DNA of 64,000 bases from Spongiibacter pelagi (GTDB lineage Bacteria > Pseudomonadota > Gammaproteobacteria > Pseudomonadales > Spongiibacteraceae): the NCBI RefSeq assembly GCF_014705705.1, contig NZ_JACXLD010000003.1:1-64000 (forward strand), given 5' to 3'. A model generated the notes under the pieces. The model ran no database searches, was not told where the DNA came from, and saw only the letters and a program-made list of their open reading frames with translations. Of this stretch, positions 27,075 to 36,784 are shown piece by piece (positions within the stretch are counted from its first letter, which is position 1; every line of letters starts with the position of its first letter). The translations under genes were made by a program, and so were the position numbers.

Positions 27075-28117
27075 GCAGCATGGATATTAAAACGGCTTTG
27101 GGCAAGGTGATTAACCGCCTTGATCTTAATACCGATGAAATGACCGATGTAATGCGCGACATCATGGGTGGCCAGTGCACCGATGCGCAAATCGGGGCGT
27201 TTTTGGTCGCCCTGCGTATGAAAAGCGAGAGCCTTGACGAGATTGAAGGTGCCGCTCGGGTTATGCGCGAGCTGGCCACGCCGGTGCAGCTTGAGTCGCT
27301 TGAGCATGTGGTGGATATCGTCGGTACTGGCGGCGATGGTGCCAATCTTTTTAATGTTTCTTCGGCGAGCACGTTTGTGACGGCGGCCGCCGGCGCCAAA
27401 GTCGCCAAGCACGGCAATCGTTCCGTATCTTCAAAAAGCGGCAGTGCTGATTTGTTAGAGTCGGCAGGTATCCGTCTGGATTTAAGCGCAGAGCAAGTGG
27501 CGCGTTGTATTAATGAAGTTGGTGTTGGCTTTATGTTTGCAGTCAACCATCACGGTGCCATGAAGCACGCGATTGGCCCGCGCAAGGAAATCGGCCAGCG
27601 CACCATCTTCAATATCTTGGGGCCACTGACTAATCCTGCAGGTGTAAAACGCCTAGTTTTGGGTGTGTTTGCCGGCGAGCTGTGTCGTCCGCTAGCGGAA
27701 GTATTAAAGCGCCTGGGTGCCGAACATGTGATGGTGGTTCACGCCACTGATGGGCTTGATGAAATCAGTCTTGCTGCACCCACCTTGGTGGCTGAGCTGA
27801 AAAATGGCGAGATCACTGAATACCGCCTGACTCCAGAAGATGTCGGTTTAAAAAGCCAGAGCCTGATGGGATTAGACGTGGCAGACAGCGCCGCCTCGCT
27901 GGCACTGATCCGCGATGCATTGGGCAAGCGCGAAACCGAAGCGGCAGAAAAAGCGGCGGATATGATCGCCCTTAATGCGGGGGCGGCGCTTTATGTTGCC
28001 GGTGTGGTGAGCAATCTCAAGCAAGGCGTGGCCTTGGCTGAAGATGCGATTCACGGAGGCTTGGCGCTAGAAAAAATGGAGGCCTTGGCAGTGTTTTCGC
28101 AAGGGCTGGTAGGTTGA
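27071..28117 (+). CDS. trpD: Anthranilate phosphoribosyltransferase
   Basis: 348 residues: [17 protein letters not shown] (PRPP site), [19 protein letters not shown], and [32 protein letters not shown]. It joins anthranilate to PRPP. Stand-alone enzyme, not fused to TrpG. The start overlaps the trpG stop (ATGA). Confidence 0.98.
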   Translation: MSSMDIKTALGKVINRLDLNTDEMTDVMRDIMGGQCTDAQIGAFLVALRMKSESLDEIEGAARVMRELATPVQLESLEHVVDIVGTGGDGANLFNVSSASTFVTAAAGAKVAKHGNRSVSSKSGSADLLESAGIRLDLSAEQVARCINEVGVGFMFAVNHHGAMKHAIGPRKEIGQRTIFNILGPLTNPAGVKRLVLGVFAGELCRPLAEVLKRLGAEHVMVVHATDGLDEISLAAPTLVAELKNGEITEYRLTPEDVGLKSQSLMGLDVADSAASLALIRDALGKRETEAAEKAADMIALNAGAALYVAGVVSNLKQGVALAEDAIHGGLALEKMEALAVFSQGLVG

Positions 28118-28121
28118 TTTG

Positions 28122-28928
28122 ATGAACGATACTCCCACCGTACTGAAAAAAATTATTGATCGTAAGTGGCAGGAAGTTGCCGAGCGCAGCGCGCATACCT
28201 CAATTGAAACTCTGCGTGAACAGGCTGGAGCGGCCTCAGCGCCGCGTGGGTTTGTACGCGCGATAGAAGCTAAAATTGCGGCGGGTCAGTCGGCGGTTAT
28301 TGCTGAAGTGAAAAAAGCCTCGCCGTCCAAGGGTGTTATTCGCGAGCATTTTGTTCCTGCGGATATTGCTAAAAGCTATGAGCAGGGCGGTGCGGCCTGT
28401 TTGTCGGTACTGACCGATGCCGACTTTTTTCAGGGCGGCGAAGCCTATCTGCAACAGGCACGGGCAGCCTGTGCACTGCCGGTGATTCGCAAAGATTTTA
28501 TTGTTGATCCCTATCAGGTTGTAGAAGCGCGAGCGATTGGTGCTGACTGTATTTTGTTGATTGCCGCTGCGCTGGATGACACGTCGATGCGCGAGTTAAA
28601 TGACTTGGCGCGGGATTTGGGTATGGATGTGCTGATTGAAGCCCATAACCGCGAAGAGTTACACCGCACACTACCGTTGGGAAATCGCCTGCTCGGTATA
28701 AATAATCGCAATCTGCACAACTTTGAAACCAGCTTGAATAATACTTACGAGCTGTTGGATGAGATTGGCGATGAATTTCTGGTCGTGACAGAAAGCGGTA
28801 TTCACACTCCGGAAGATGTTGCTGCCATGCGCCAGCACGGAGTAAATGCCTTTTTAGTCGGCGAGGCGTTTATGCGCGCCGATGAGCCCGGCACTGAATT
28901 ACAACGGCTATTCAGCACTCAGGCCTGA
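28122..28928 (+). CDS. trpC: Indole-3-glycerol phosphate synthase
   Basis: 268 residues from ATG 28122 (a TTG directly before it is an alternative). TIM-barrel motifs: [71 protein letters not shown] and VTESGI. Not fused to TrpF. The last gene of the trp block; its stop codon lies within a strong palindrome that probably ends transcription. Confidence 0.98.
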   Translation: MNDTPTVLKKIIDRKWQEVAERSAHTSIETLREQAGAASAPRGFVRAIEAKIAAGQSAVIAEVKKASPSKGVIREHFVPADIAKSYEQGGAACLSVLTDADFFQGGEAYLQQARAACALPVIRKDFIVDPYQVVEARAIGADCILLIAAALDDTSMRELNDLARDLGMDVLIEAHNREELHRTLPLGNRLLGINNRNLHNFETSLNNTYELLDEIGDEFLVVTESGIHTPEDVAAMRQHGVNAFLVGEAFMRADEPGTELQRLFSTQA

Positions 28929-28934
28929 GTGCTG
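28913..28934 (+). terminator. Terminator of the trpEGDC operon
   Basis: A perfect 22-base palindrome, CAGCACTCAGG plus its complement, spans the trpC stop codon. As RNA it folds with at least 8 pairs and is followed by a pyrimidine-rich run (TTCCCCCTTCTTGCTTTT). The T-run is interrupted by Cs, so efficiency is uncertain. Confidence 0.6.
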
Positions 28935-28963
28935 TTCCCCCTTCTTGCTTTTATGTCGCGTAC

Positions 28964-28999
28964 TCACCCGCCGCGTCAGCCCTGAACATCACCGGGTGA
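28964..28999 (+). promoter_or_regulatory. Stem in the leader of the efflux operon
   Basis: TCACCCG (28964-28970) and CGGGTGA (28993-28999) are perfect complements, 22 bases apart. They end three bases before the AGGAG ribosome site of the membrane fusion gene at 29013. Such a stem could affect access to the ribosome site; no ligand-binding structure is recognised. Confidence 0.3.
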
Positions 29000-29012
29000 C
29001 TAGGAGTGAACA

Positions 29013-30005
29013 ATGAATCTGTGGAAAGGCTTGGTACTGCTGCTGGTCTTGGTGGGTGGTGTTGCAGGTTTGTACGCCTACGATCATTATTCTGCGCGTT
29101 ATCCCAGCACTGAAAATGCGTATATTGATGCCACGTCGGTTCAGGTAAGTGCGGCCGTGGCCGGGCCGGTTGTTGCGGTGAATACGGCAAGTCAGCGCCG
29201 TATTGATAGCGGCCAACTGCTCCTCGAAATTGATCCTCTGCCTTATAAATTAGCCCTTCTCAAAGCCCAATCTCGTTTGGATTTGGCCCGCCGCGATGTT
29301 GCTGAGCGTGAGGCGGCGGTTGCCGCTGCGCGCGCTTCGGTCGCTGAAGTGAAGGTGCGTTTAAGCAATGCCGATAAGCACTGGCAGCGCCTAAAGGGAC
29401 TAAAGCGCGAAAAATATATGTCAGACGATGCCCTGGAGGCTGCCGAGGCCGCCTTCTATCGTGCGCAGGCTGACTTGCAAGTGGTTAAAGCCAAACTGGC
29501 TCAGGCTGAGGCGCGCCAGCAACAGCAGGGCGCCTTGGATAGCCAAGTGGTTGAGGCGCAGGCCAATGTCGAGCAAGCCGAGTGGGAGCTTGAACAAACT
29601 CGAATAGTTGCTCCTTGTGATGGCATTACCGATACCGTTGGTGTGCATAAAGGCGAAACGGTAGTGGGGTATAAAGCCCTGTTTAACGTGGTTTGCGATC
29701 AGGATTTCTGGGTGGAGGCCAATTTCAAAGAAACCGATTTGGCGCGTATTCAGCCGGGACAGCAAGTTGATGTGTCGGTCGATATGTACACTGGTCACGC
29801 CTTTCACGGCGTGGTGGAAACCATAAGCCCGGCCGCCGGCGGCGTATTTTCGCTGTTGCCGCCGCAAAATGCCTCAGCCAATTGGGTAAAGGTGACTCAG
29901 CGCGTGCCGGTTCGAATTCGAATCACCGATGCCGATCAACACTTTCCGTTGCGTATTGGCAGTAGTGCCCATGTGCGTGTAGATACTGGCAGTCAGGGAA
30001 TTTAA
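29013..30005 (+). CDS. HlyD/EmrA-type membrane fusion protein
   Basis: 330 residues: one N-terminal membrane anchor (residues 5-25), a lipoyl half (STENAYIDATSVQVSAAVAGPVVAV), a long coiled-coil hairpin (about 85-200, rich in AEAR/VVKAKLAQAEARQQQ), the second lipoyl half and a beta-barrel (DFWVEANFKETDLARIQPGQQVDV). It bridges the inner membrane MFS pump encoded 12 bases downstream to an outer membrane channel not encoded here. Good ribosome site AGGAGTG. Likely an EmrA/VceA-like drug efflux adaptor. Confidence 0.93.
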   Translation: MNLWKGLVLLLVLVGGVAGLYAYDHYSARYPSTENAYIDATSVQVSAAVAGPVVAVNTASQRRIDSGQLLLEIDPLPYKLALLKAQSRLDLARRDVAEREAAVAAARASVAEVKVRLSNADKHWQRLKGLKREKYMSDDALEAAEAAFYRAQADLQVVKAKLAQAEARQQQQGALDSQVVEAQANVEQAEWELEQTRIVAPCDGITDTVGVHKGETVVGYKALFNVVCDQDFWVEANFKETDLARIQPGQQVDVSVDMYTGHAFHGVVETISPAAGGVFSLLPPQNASANWVKVTQRVPVRIRITDADQHFPLRIGSSAHVRVDTGSQGI

Positions 30006-30017
30006 GGGTTTCCTGCA

Positions 30018-31556
30018 ATGACTGAAACCCCGGCGCCATTGAGTCGTCGCCAAAGTATTTGGCTGGTGGTCTCCATTATGATGGCGACTGTCATGCAGGT
30101 TTTAGATACCACCATTGTGAATGTGGCGCTGCCGCATATACAGGGTGATCTGGCGGCGACGCCCTCTCAAATTGGTTGGGTGCTCACCAGTTATATCGTG
30201 CCTGCCGCCATCTTTATGACGCTTACCGGGTATTTTTCTGAGCGCTTGGGTCAGCGCCGTTATCTCGTGATTTCCATGGCCGGTTTCACGGTGACGTCGG
30301 TGTTGTGTGGCTTGGCGGATTCCCTCTCGATGCTGGTGACCTTTCGTATTCTCCAAGGTATTTTCGGTGCCAGTCTGGTGCCGATGTCTCAAGCCATTAT
30401 GGTGCAGAATTTTCCGCCGGAGGCCCGTGGCCGGATGATGGGGCTGTGGAGCGTTGGGGTTATGGTCGGGCCGATTTTAGGGCCGACATTGGGTGGTTGG
30501 CTAACCGATGCCCTGAGTTGGCGCTGGACTTTTTTTATTAATTTGCCCTTGGGCGTAGTGTCGACCTTAATCGCGTGGAAGGTGGTGCCACAAGGCAAGC
30601 GGATCAGACGGCCAATGGATTGGTGGGGCTTTGTTCTTCTGGTGATGGCGCTCGGTGGCTTGCAGATGTTGCTCGACCGCGGCGCGGGAGAAGATTGGTA
30701 TGAGTCTAATGAAATTCGATTGCTAACCCTGTTCAGTGTGGTGGGCTTTATTGGCTATTTTTGGCACAGCGCTCAACCCGCTGGCAAGGTTTTGGTCAAT
30801 CTCGAAATTTTTAAAGATCGTAATTTCTCCACGAGTTGCTTATTGATGGTCGCCTGCGGTATTGGCATGTACGGCACCATGGTGCTGTTGCCGCTGTTAA
30901 TGCAGAACCTGCTGGGATATACCGCCTCGCAAGCAGGCTTGATGATGGCGCCGCGGGGCATTGCCAGCATGATCAGCATGGTAACGGTGGGGCGTTTGAT
31001 GGACTATATCGAGCCGCGCCGCTTGGTGGTGGCGGGGGCGGTATTGTTCTGTCTCGGCACCTTGCCGATGACAAATTACTCCCTGCAAATCGACAGCTTT
31101 TGGTTGGTCGTGCCCGGCTTTATTCAGGGCTTGGGCTTGGGAATGTTGTTAGTGCCGCTGTCTACACTGGCCTATTCCTCGGTGCCACCGGCACTGGTTG
31201 CCGATGCAACCGGGGTGTTTTCGCTGATGCGAACCTTGGGACAGGCCTTGGGAATTTCCATTGTCACCATGCTGCTGAGTCAGCGCAGCCAAATTTACTG
31301 GCATGAGCTGGGCGCGCAGCTCCGGCTCGATAGCAGTAGTGTGCAGGCGTGGTTGTTGCCGCTGGGAATTGCGGGCGATTCTAAAGAGGCGGGAATGTTA
31401 ATGGCGATGGAGTTGGGTAAGCAGAGCCATTTACTGGCGTTTTTAGATTCTTTTGTCTTTGTTTTGGTGGCGTTTATTGCCGTGATGCCGGCGTTGCTTT
31501 TGATTCGCAAGATTGGTACTCGCCAGCAACAGCAGGCGGCTTCAACTCAGAAATAA
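30018..31556 (+). CDS. MFS drug efflux transporter, DHA2 (EmrB/QacA) family
   Basis: 512 residues with 14 predicted membrane helices. Motif D1-like LDTTIVNVALPHIQGDL in TM1, motif A-type FSERLGQRRYLVISM, and motif C GVMVGPILGPTLGGWL in TM5 place it in the DHA2 group. With the upstream fusion protein it should export hydrophobic compounds across both membranes by proton antiport. No dedicated regulator lies beside it. It sits between trpC and crp, a place without this pair in P. aeruginosa. Confidence 0.93.
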   Translation: MTETPAPLSRRQSIWLVVSIMMATVMQVLDTTIVNVALPHIQGDLAATPSQIGWVLTSYIVPAAIFMTLTGYFSERLGQRRYLVISMAGFTVTSVLCGLADSLSMLVTFRILQGIFGASLVPMSQAIMVQNFPPEARGRMMGLWSVGVMVGPILGPTLGGWLTDALSWRWTFFINLPLGVVSTLIAWKVVPQGKRIRRPMDWWGFVLLVMALGGLQMLLDRGAGEDWYESNEIRLLTLFSVVGFIGYFWHSAQPAGKVLVNLEIFKDRNFSTSCLLMVACGIGMYGTMVLLPLLMQNLLGYTASQAGLMMAPRGIASMISMVTVGRLMDYIEPRRLVVAGAVLFCLGTLPMTNYSLQIDSFWLVVPGFIQGLGLGMLLVPLSTLAYSSVPPALVADATGVFSLMRTLGQALGISIVTMLLSQRSQIYWHELGAQLRLDSSSVQAWLLPLGIAGDSKEAGMLMAMELGKQSHLLAFLDSFVFVLVAFIAVMPALLLIRKIGTRQQQQAASTQK

Positions 31557-31583
31557 CGAGAGTCGTAGCTGGCGAAAAGAACG

Positions 31584-31605
31584 CGGCACTCCTTAACGAG
31601 TGCCG
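31584..31605 (-). terminator. Hairpin at the end of crp
   Basis: CGGCACTC (31584-31591) and GAGTGCCG (31598-31605) form an 8-base stem around CTTAAC, overlapping the crp stop codon. On the minus strand it is followed by CGTTCTTTTCG, a modest T-run. It lies between the convergent MFS and crp genes. Confidence 0.5.
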
Positions 31606-32231
31606 TAGACCACCATCGTTTTACCTTTCACATGCACCAGACCCTGTTCCTCTAGGGTTTTGAGTACGCGGCCTACCATTTCGCGGGAGCAGCCAACAAT
31701 GCGACCAATTTCCTGACGGGTAATTTTAATTTGCATACCGTCTGGGTGGGTCATGGCATCGGGTTGCTTGCACAGATCAAGCAGGGTATGGGCCACACGG
31801 CCAGTCACATCTAAAAACGCCAAGTCGCCAACTTTACGGGTGGTTTGACGCAAGCGTCGCGCCATTTGACGGCCCAGCGCGATAAGAATGTCAGGGTATT
31901 GATCGCGAATCTGGTGAAATTTCTCGTAGGGAATTTCAGCAATCTCGCATTCGCTGCGGCTTCTGACCAAGGCGCTGCGAGTCGGTGGAATGCCGTCGTC
32001 AAACACGCCCATCTCACCAAAAAACTCACCTTTATTCAGGTAAGCAACAATCATTTCTTTACCGTCGTCATCTTCAATCAGAACGGTTACCGATCCATCG
32101 ACAATGTAGTACAGCGTGTCACTGGCATCCCCAGCATAAATCAGGGTGCTTTTGTTCGGGTGACGCCGACGGTGGCACTGGGCCAGAAAATCGGTGATCC
32201 GTGGAATTTCAGGTTTTGGAGTAATGAGCAC
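31593..32231 (-). CDS. crp: cAMP receptor protein (Vfr/Crp family)
   Basis: About 212 residues from GTG 32231; an in-frame upstream start (32330) would add 33 residues without counterpart in Vfr. The cyclic nucleotide fold contains [21 protein letters not shown] and the binding cassette [10 protein letters not shown]...RSALVRS. The C-terminal helix-turn-helix is [31 protein letters not shown], nearly identical to Vfr. It is a global transcription factor, activated by cAMP in known members. The Ser/Thr pair after the Arg that contacts cAMP is not fully conserved by eye. It is divergent from an osmC-like gene, as crp is from yhfA in E. coli. Confidence 0.95.
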   Translation of the reverse strand: MLITPKPEIPRITDFLAQCHRRRHPNKSTLIYAGDASDTLYYIVDGSVTVLIEDDDGKEMIVAYLNKGEFFGEMGVFDDGIPPTRSALVRSRSECEIAEIPYEKFHQIRDQYPDILIALGRQMARRLRQTTRKVGDLAFLDVTGRVAHTLLDLCKQPDAMTHPDGMQIKITRQEIGRIVGCSREMVGRVLKTLEEQGLVHVKGKTMVVYGTR

Positions 32232-32358
32232 GGTAAATCCAGGCAGCTTTGTATTCTTAGCCCCTAAGTATGCCGTGCTTGAGGGCAGATGGCGAGCCTC
32301 AAAATTATTGCTGTGATAAGCTTCGCGCAATTATTTCAGTAAGTGATTTGAGGTAGGC

Positions 32359-32784
32359 ATGCAAGCAACTGTGAAGTGGGTCGATGGCGCCATGTTTTTG
32401 GGTGAGTCAGGCAGCGGTCATTCGGTAGTGATGGATGGTCCAGAAGACCACGGTGGCCGTAATATGGGTGTTCGCCCCATGGAAATGTTGCTGATTGGCA
32501 TGGGGGGCTGCGCCTCATTTGATGTGATGAGCATGCTGCACAAGTCTCGTCAGCAGGTGCAGGATTGCCGCTGTGAACTCGATGCTCAGCGCGCCGATGC
32601 CGTGCCTGCGGTATTTGAGAAGATTCATCTGAAATTTGTCGTTAGCGGCCGCAACTTGAAAGAAGCCCATGTGAAGCGGGCGGTTGAATTGTCGGCTGAA
32701 AAATACTGCTCGGCGTCGATTATGATGGAAAAAGCCGGTGTGGAAGTCAGCCACAGCTACGAGATTGTCGAGCTAGACGCCTGA
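32359..32784 (+). CDS. OsmC-like protein (YhfA type)
   Basis: 141 residues: MQATVKWVDGAMFLGESGSGH, a central GVRPMEMLLIGMGGCASFDVMSML containing one of the two OsmC-type Cys residues, and the second Cys in KYCSASIMMEKAGVEV. Members with this pattern reduce organic hydroperoxides or have unknown roles; YhfA is the closest match by position beside crp. Ribosome site GAGGTAGG. It is divergent from crp. Confidence 0.88.
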   Translation: MQATVKWVDGAMFLGESGSGHSVVMDGPEDHGGRNMGVRPMEMLLIGMGGCASFDVMSMLHKSRQQVQDCRCELDAQRADAVPAVFEKIHLKFVVSGRNLKEAHVKRAVELSAEKYCSASIMMEKAGVEVSHSYEIVELDA

Positions 32785-32804
32785 GTATTGCCCGAGGTAT
32801 TGAA

Positions 32805-33212
32805 ATGAGTATCCCGCGTCCACGCCCTCACCGGGGCATGCGCCATATCGCCCTGTTTATTGAACACTTTGATGCAACGGTGACGTTTTATACCGAGCTA
32901 TTAGGTTTCGCGGTGGAGTGGCAGCCGGATGCGGACAATGTTTATCTGTGTTCCGGTTGTGACAATCTTGCCCTGCACCGAGCGCCGGCGGGTGAGCGTC
33001 CGTTGGCTGGGCAGCGCTTGGATCATCTCGGTTTAATTGTGCAGGCGGCTGAGGATGTGGACGCTTGGCATGATTTTCTAAAATCCCACGGCACCGCCAT
33101 TAAAGCCGCGCCGCGTACCCATCGCGATGGCGCGCGCAGTTTTTATTTTCTCGATCCGGATGGGAATTTGGTACAGATCATTCATCATCCCCCCATCGCT
33201 GAAAGCTACTGA
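32805..33212 (+). CDS. VOC-superfamily protein (glyoxalase/dioxygenase fold)
   Basis: 135 residues, one pair of beta-alpha-beta-beta-beta modules: MRHIALFIEHFDATVTFYTELLGF and LDHLGLIVQAAEDVDAWHDFL, ending with FYFLDPDGNLVQIIHHPP. His near the start, His in the second module and Glu/Gln near the end are the usual metal sites; here the last ligand position reads Gln (NLVQI), so metal binding is uncertain. The substrate is unknown. It follows the OsmC-like gene by 20 bases. Confidence 0.85.
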   Translation: MSIPRPRPHRGMRHIALFIEHFDATVTFYTELLGFAVEWQPDADNVYLCSGCDNLALHRAPAGERPLAGQRLDHLGLIVQAAEDVDAWHDFLKSHGTAIKAAPRTHRDGARSFYFLDPDGNLVQIIHHPPIAESY

Positions 33213-33243
33213 TTAACCACTGCTCTCACAACTCAGCAGCGCC

Positions 33244-33891
33244 TTAGATTTTGTAGGTGGATTTCGTCATCACTTTCGACATCAAGGTCATGACTTGCCG
33301 TACAGGTAGGGGAAATTGCAGGCCACCATACTCCAGTGCCTTGCTGGCATGGGCGGATTCATCTTCCAGCATTTGGCTGAGTATGGCGCGGGATTTGGTG
33401 TCGGTCTCAGGCAGGCTTTCTAAATGTTCTTCCAGATGCTGGCAAACCTGTTGTTCGGTGGCGGCGACAAAACCGAGGCTGATGCGATCACTAATGGCGC
33501 CAGCGGTGGCACCAATGGCGAATGATCCGGCGTAAAAAAGGGGATTAAGCAGGCTGGTGTGGCTGTCCAATTCACGCAGGCGTTGTTCGCACCACGCTAA
33601 ATGATCAATCTCTTCTTCTGCGGCGTGTTCCATCGCCTCGCGCACCACTGGGTTTTTGGCGGTTAAAGCCTGCCCTTGGTAAAGCGCTTGGGCGCAAACC
33701 TCACCAGTATGGTTAATACGCATTAATCCGGCGGTATGGGCTTTTTGCTGCGCGTCTAACTCAATTACCGTGTTGTTTTCTGTCTCGGCGGGACTTTTGC
33801 GCTGTGGGCTGGCACTGCCACGGGCCAAGGTTTTGAGCCCGCGATCTGCACCCATGATTAATCTGTCGAGCACGCTGAGTTGTCTTGTCAT
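33244..33891 (-). CDS. coq7: 3-demethoxyubiquinol 3-hydroxylase
   Basis: 215 residues of the di-iron Coq7 family: [71 protein letters not shown], and [17 protein letters not shown]. Glu and His residues of two ferritin-like ExxH motifs are seen. It hydroxylates the quinone ring late in ubiquinone synthesis and is membrane associated. Near crp as in P. aeruginosa. Confidence 0.95.
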   Translation of the reverse strand: MTRQLSVLDRLIMGADRGLKTLARGSASPQRKSPAETENNTVIELDAQQKAHTAGLMRINHTGEVCAQALYQGQALTAKNPVVREAMEHAAEEEIDHLAWCEQRLRELDSHTSLLNPLFYAGSFAIGATAGAISDRISLGFVAATEQQVCQHLEEHLESLPETDTKSRAILSQMLEDESAHASKALEYGGLQFPLPVRQVMTLMSKVMTKSTYKI

Positions 33892-33945
33892 TGTTGGCCC
33901 TCCAGTTCTGTATTCCGCACTTGGCCTGCACTCGTTAAGTATACG

Positions 33946-36774
33946 TTAGTCTTCGGTCAATGGAGCCTGTGGCGTATCAAGGTTTACCCAGCGCCGCAGT
34001 GCTTCTTCCAGCTCCCATAATCTAATCGGCTTGTTGAGGTGCATGTCCATGCCGATATTCAGAAAGGCTTCGGCATAATCCTCGAGGGGATTGGCGGTTA
34101 AACCGAGAATCGCAGCGCGATCACGGCTGCCACTTTCCCGCTCAAAGGCCCGCATTTGTTTGCAGGCCTCAATACCATTTAATACTGGCATCTCAATATC
34201 GAGAATCACGGCGTCGAAGTGGTGGCGGTAAAACCGGTCTAGGGCCAGTTGGCCGTTTTCCACTTGTGTGACAATGATGCCCAGCGATTCCAGCATTTTG
34301 CTCAGTACCAGCGCATTGGCTGGGTTGTCTTCCGCAATAAGGCAGTGCAATTGCCGGTCTGGCAAGCTGGCGGTGCGGTAGCCGGTGGGATTAAGCGGCG
34401 TTTGAATATTGCTGTAATGCAGCTCGCTAAGCATGGCACTGCGCAGGGCGGGTGAGCTGATTGGCTTGCTTAATACGCGGCTGATATGGGCGCTTTGCAG
34501 TTCGTCGCGGCTGAGTTGCAGGTTGGCAAAGGCCAGTAGCATTTGTATGGGCGGGGTCAGATTTTTTTGAATATGTTCTTCCCAGATTTGCTGGGCTAAG
34601 TCGAGGCCGCTATTGGGCAGTTTGCTGTCGAGCAAAACAATATCGATTGATTTGCCGAGCAGTTGCCGGTTGCGCAATTGGGCGATCGCCTCGGGAATAC
34701 TTTGCGCGGCTAAAATATCCATTTCCCAAGACTGGCATTGACGACTTAGCAGGTCGAGCAGGATCGGGTTGTCGTCGACCAGCAGCACCGCTTTACCTTG
34801 TAAGGAATCCATTTTCTCAATGGGCCTGCTGTCGACCAAGGCAATTTCTGCGGCGACAAGCAGGCTGACCTGATGTAGGTTTTGGTTGTTGGTGCTGAGA
34901 TTGATTTGCCCGTCGAGTAGTTGGCAAAGCTGCGCCATGATCGCAAAACGGTTATTGATCATGCTTGAGCCATCTTCTGCCCACTGCCGTTGGGCGGCCA
35001 GTTTCTCTTGCTCTGAAAATGGGCGGCCCTTGTGAGAAACCGTAAAGGCAAGGTGGCGACGCATTGGCGAGGGGCGGCTAATGCTTAATAAAATCATGCC
35101 TTCTTGGCGGTGTTCAAAGGCGCTGTTAATGGCGTGGCTTAGCAGCTGCTTAATCCGGGTTGGATCACCGACGTACTGGGCGGGAAGTTCGGGGTCGATA
35201 TCTACCGCAAGTTCAAGCTGACGCTCCGCCGCCATATTGCGGAAACTGTCCATTAGGTTGGCGAGCAGGTCTTCCAGTTTGAATAGCTCGGTAACTGGCT
35301 CCTCGTCTTGTTCGTGTGGCTGATAGGCCTGACTGGATTCATCCAATATGCCCAGCAATTCATGGCTGGACTGTTGAAGTGTCTCGATATATCGGCGCTG
35401 GGTCAGGCTTAAGCGACTTTCGCCCAGCATTTCAGACACGCCGAGTATGGCGCTTAGCGGGGTGCGAATATCGTGGGTGAGTCGGGTGAGCATTTCGGAT
35501 TTTGCCCGGTTGACCTCATTGGCCGCGTGAAGTCGCGAGCTGGTTTGCACCTGCTGGCGGACTTTTTCGTGGTTGCGTAGGACCAGCAAACCGCTGTGTA
35601 GATATTGGCTGAGAATTAAACTGAAAATAAGCCAGTAGAAAATCAGTTCGGGTTCAAAGCTCTGTGTCATCTGAGCGATGATGGCTTGAACCACCAGCAG
35701 GGTAACCGCTAGGCGCAGAAGCAAATATCCTAAGAGCAGTGGTTGATATTGCTGCCAGAAACTTTGCAAGGTGCAAATGAGCTGGGCAAAGGGGTTGAGG
35801 ACGACCACTAAAATCATCAAGCCCAGACCATATTTCCCCTCTGTGATGGTGTAGATCGTTGCAGCCACCAAGTTAAAGATAATCAGGCCGGACGTGACGG
35901 GATTCCAAAATCCTGCGAGGTAGGACGGGTAGATCGGAAAAAAACGCAGGTAAAGATTGGGGATGATAAAGATACCAGCAATCAGAAAAGCCATGCTGGC
36001 ATTGGGCCACGGCGGCAGCAGGCCCTGCGGTATGCCGATATAGCCCAAGGCGAAGGCGACCGAGGTAATAATGAGTAAGCTGTGTACGGCCAAGCCGGCA
36101 AAGAGTTTGTCGCCGTAGTAAAACAGGGCGAAAATGTTATAGAGCATGATGATTAATAAGGCGCAAAGAATTGCGGCGTCTTTCACCAGCTCCTGGCCAA
36201 TTTTACTTAGCAAATCGTCACTGCTTAAAATATCGGCTACCAAGTAGTGACTGTTCTTGTCTCCCACTTGTAAGAAACAGGTTTGATGGCCATCTTCGTG
36301 CAGCCGTAAATTAAAGAGGTGGCCGTCGCGGCTCCACTTTAAGGGCTGAACCGGTGTTATTTCCTTGCCGCCACAAAACAGGCGCACATCATCGAGGGTA
36401 TTGGGTTCAAGGGAGAGAAAGGCCTGAGCCAAGTCCTCGCTTTCGTTACTGATTTCAAAACTTAGCCAATAGCGGGGCATGGCTTCTGACAGCAGTAAAT
36501 CGCCGGTTTTTAACAAATGAAAATAGGGCTGATTTTCTGGCGCACTGATTTCAGGCCAGTCGATGTCTGCTCCGCGACTGTAGACCGTGAGATTGTGTTG
36601 CAGTGTATCGTAGGAGTTGGTGTCGCTAAGATCGACCCCGTGGGCAAGGCTGGTATTGCTGTAGATGCAGAGCACGCTGAGCAAGCAAAACCACAGCCAG
36701 AGAATGGAGCTGTGGTTTCGCTGAGCCCGCGCTGAACCAGCGCGCTTCATGCCACCGCTAGAAATGTGCGGCAT
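33946..36774 (-). CDS. retS: RetS-like hybrid sensor kinase with two receiver domains
   Basis: 942 residues from ATG 36774 (ribosome site GGGAA, 11 bases past purD); a longer start at 36840 would overlap purD. Order: signal/TM (22-45), periplasmic 7TMR-DISMED2 (about 50-185), seven membrane helices (about 200-400), HisKA with LTHDIRTPLSA (His434), HATPase-like region, receiver 1 (D716) and receiver 2 (D859). P. aeruginosa RetS has the same length, architecture and purD neighbour. RetS restrains GacS and so governs Rsm-dependent biofilm and secretion genes. The G1 and G2 ATP-lid boxes are degenerate (VSHKGRPF, SSMINNRF), so kinase activity is doubtful. Confidence 0.9.
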   Translation of the reverse strand: MPHISSGGMKRAGSARAQRNHSSILWLWFCLLSVLCIYSNTSLAHGVDLSDTNSYDTLQHNLTVYSRGADIDWPEISAPENQPYFHLLKTGDLLLSEAMPRYWLSFEISNESEDLAQAFLSLEPNTLDDVRLFCGGKEITPVQPLKWSRDGHLFNLRLHEDGHQTCFLQVGDKNSHYLVADILSSDDLLSKIGQELVKDAAILCALLIIMLYNIFALFYYGDKLFAGLAVHSLLIITSVAFALGYIGIPQGLLPPWPNASMAFLIAGIFIIPNLYLRFFPIYPSYLAGFWNPVTSGLIIFNLVAATIYTITEGKYGLGLMILVVVLNPFAQLICTLQSFWQQYQPLLLGYLLLRLAVTLLVVQAIIAQMTQSFEPELIFYWLIFSLILSQYLHSGLLVLRNHEKVRQQVQTSSRLHAANEVNRAKSEMLTRLTHDIRTPLSAILGVSEMLGESRLSLTQRRYIETLQQSSHELLGILDESSQAYQPHEQDEEPVTELFKLEDLLANLMDSFRNMAAERQLELAVDIDPELPAQYVGDPTRIKQLLSHAINSAFEHRQEGMILLSISRPSPMRRHLAFTVSHKGRPFSEQEKLAAQRQWAEDGSSMINNRFAIMAQLCQLLDGQINLSTNNQNLHQVSLLVAAEIALVDSRPIEKMDSLQGKAVLLVDDNPILLDLLSRQCQSWEMDILAAQSIPEAIAQLRNRQLLGKSIDIVLLDSKLPNSGLDLAQQIWEEHIQKNLTPPIQMLLAFANLQLSRDELQSAHISRVLSKPISSPALRSAMLSELHYSNIQTPLNPTGYRTASLPDRQLHCLIAEDNPANALVLSKMLESLGIIVTQVENGQLALDRFYRHHFDAVILDIEMPVLNGIEACKQMRAFERESGSRDRAAILGLTANPLEDYAEAFLNIGMDMHLNKPIRLWELEEALRRWVNLDTPQAPLTED

Positions 36775-36784
36775 AGCGTTCCCG

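Noticed and set aside
32232-32330. 33-residue N-terminal extension of Crp
   Set aside because: Vfr-type proteins begin near GTG 32231; the extension lies in the divergent promoter region.
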